Below, one piece after another: positions 62,201-64,000 of a DNA stretch of 64,000 bases. Source of the stretch: Epiperipatus broadwayi (Eukaryota; Onychophora; Udeonychophora; Euonychophora; Peripatidae); the NCBI GenBank assembly GCA_028023455.1, contig JAQFVV010012441.1, positions 5,014,606 through 5,078,605 of the forward strand, given 5' to 3'. Under the pieces are notes generated by a model. The model had not been told where the DNA came from and did no database searches. It worked only from the letters and a program-made list of their open reading frames with translations. Numbering within the stretch: position 1 is the first letter of the stretch; every line of letters starts with the position of its first letter. A program made the translations under genes and the position numbers.

Positions 62201-64000
62201 TGTACCAATCGGAATGAAAGTGAAGATCGAATCTAACCGCAAAAACAATATCTGCACTACAAGGGTGCCATCTAGGCATTTGAGCCTAGAAAAATTTATA
62301 AAGTAGGCAGATACGCGCTGTTAAGATTCCACTTTATTTAAATATTCCGATCGTTAGCCCAAGTCACTAGCTCAGCGGAGACGCAGAGATAAAAATCTAT
62401 AAATTTTATATCTTAAATATAAAAGAATAAAAGCCACTGCCAGAAATTAACACATAAAAATATTTATTTATGCACATATAAAATAATATTTAAATTTTGA
62501 GGAATAAATTTAACGTTTATATTTTTATATTGATCTTTAATTCTAAATTTAAGTAGATTGCAAATAATGAGTTTACTATTTATTTAGCTAGTCAAGTATG
62601 AATAGACTACATAGATCTGCATTTGAAAAGAAAATATTCTTCCCTGATTTAACCTTAGGCAACAAATTTCGCAACCAAATTGGCGCCAATCCATCTGATA
62701 CATTCATGTATTCAATGTAGCATGATACGACAACACAAAATACTATATTGTCAGGAATGTACATCTGAACAATAAGTAGAAATAGAGAAGACATTGACTC
62801 TCCACCAACAGGAATGTGACATCTGTTGGCAAGTAGAACAATAAACAAAAAACTCCATAGGAATGGACTGCGGTCTTCTGCCGACTTACAAACCCATCCA
62901 TAGGCAAACAGAGGGTGTGTGGCATATATCTATAATCCTGCCCGTAGCGGACCTCATACTACATCTACTAATTACACAAATATATCCAATCCATTGAACC
63001 AATTCAACTACGAAATGAATAACCTAAGATTACCCTCCCTTAATACAACTTTACAAAACTATATAGCCATTCATGCCCGACTTAATTTTAACATTTAAAT
63101 ACGTTCGCACAGATTTGTTTAAAAATGTTGGGTATAGATCGATTACATAGATTCCACGGTCAAAAACATTTCAAAATAAACATAAACGATCAAAATACAA
63201 AATTATTGATACCGACAATCGCAGAGGGAAACTTATAAGTAACCCAATAGTATTCACCATAAGATACTTGCATTGTCACCAATAACTTAAAAGACATCCG
63301 AATAAATACATTTTAGATACTCACCGTAAGGTATCATTATTTATCGAATGTCTATATATTTTGATCAAATATGAAAACCAAAATATAATTAACCGCAAAC
63401 GAATCCATGCAAGCATCTATAAACAACTTAAATTTCATACATTTAAATAATCTTTACAATAAGAAAAAAAAATGGAAATGATGTTTATCAATCGGAAAAC
63501 ATATAAAATTAAACATTATTAATTTGATTTAAAAACTTACAAAAGTCAGATAAGAGTCCGTTTTAACATTTCAGTTGGCTTGTTTATCAATTTGTAAAAC
63601 TTGACGAAAGTTCTTAATTGATTTTAACAATTGTTCATTTCATATAGCTTATGGTAGAAGAGTCCAGGCCTCTGCTTTCAATTCCCGTGACGCCTCCGTT
63701 GGAAGGTAATGTTCTGGAGATGGCAATAGCTGGTTCAAGGTATCACAGTCTTTTCATTTTTTTTTTTTTTTATAGAGTGTGGTATGTGCGTCATACCACA
63801 TCTCTCAAACACACAACGCTGGAACTGTCAGAAAAACTGTATTTCCCTTTTTATATTATCCACAAGGATTCAATGAACAAAACATCACTAATCAATCACT
63901 TTCGTTAGGGTCCGAGCCAAGGCTTAGTGCTTCCATTGGTCAAGCTAAAATCTCTTTCTTCTCTTATCTAACTTTTCATCTGACTTTTTAATTACACAGC
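62201..64000 (-). mobile_element. LTR2 copy A (minus strand, cut by the window edge)
   Basis: 5' LTR of the minus-strand A-B element; about 310 bp should lie beyond the window by comparison with copy B. By eye about a dozen differences from copy B over 1.8 kb, many at CpG, plus a T-run length change near 63760. Confidence 0.8.

Overview
The window is a strongly A+T-rich piece of animal nuclear genome, most likely from an invertebrate. It shows no operons, no bacterial-style gene packing and no convincing host gene, rRNA or tRNA gene. It holds long microsatellites and animal transposon families: an RTE-type LINE, Penelope-like elements, a hAT transposase of the GTF2IRD2/ZBED type, and LTR elements with very short internal regions. 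I cannot name the species. CpG is scarce, and differences between near-identical LTR copies are often C/T or G/A at CpG, which fits germline CpG methylation (inference).

Layout. 0.1-2.3 kb: decayed Penelope-like reverse transcriptase split by a ~70-bp minisatellite. 2.4-4.3 kb: decayed hAT transposase on the minus strand, itself hit by a small palindromic insert. 7.5-12.6 kb: foldback elements and a ~650-bp tetranucleotide array. 15.1-21.9 kb: a hammerhead-bearing palindrome, a nearly intact RTE retrotransposon (1019-residue ORF, the only long real ORF here) and two more foldbacks. 26.3-29.8 kb: two old solo LTRs side by side. 32.0-37.0 kb: more palindromes. 37.1-41.5 kb: an old RTE insertion with a twin-priming-type inversion, later hit by a second RTE. 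43.3-44.0 kb: a composite hammerhead palindrome. 48.8-52.3 kb: a young LTR element. 54.8-55.2 kb: orphan Penelope GIY-YIG endonuclease remnant. 55.4-64.0 kb: three near-identical 2.1-kb LTRs, two in tandem on the minus strand and one inverted.

The main signal is a set of long inverted repeats whose arms carry type I hammerhead ribozyme motifs: a CUGANGA core, a short stem II, GAAA, a 2-3 bp stem III, a cleavable NUH triplet, and a stem I closed by pairing on both sides of an internal loop or bulge. At least three sequence families occur (15.2/35.8/43.8 kb; 20.4 kb; 32.2 kb). Hammerheads are known in the pseudo-LTRs of Penelope-like elements, and Penelope remnants are present here, so the palindromes are probably inverted pairs of Penelope-type terminal repeats. 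The head-to-head pairing, the recurrent loss of core residue G8 and a tRNA T-arm-like sequence at the ends of one palindrome deserve follow-up.

A second signal is that the 5' ends of the LTR families form a terminal hairpin whose bases differ between families while pairing is kept, and that several insertions lie at (TA)n tracts.
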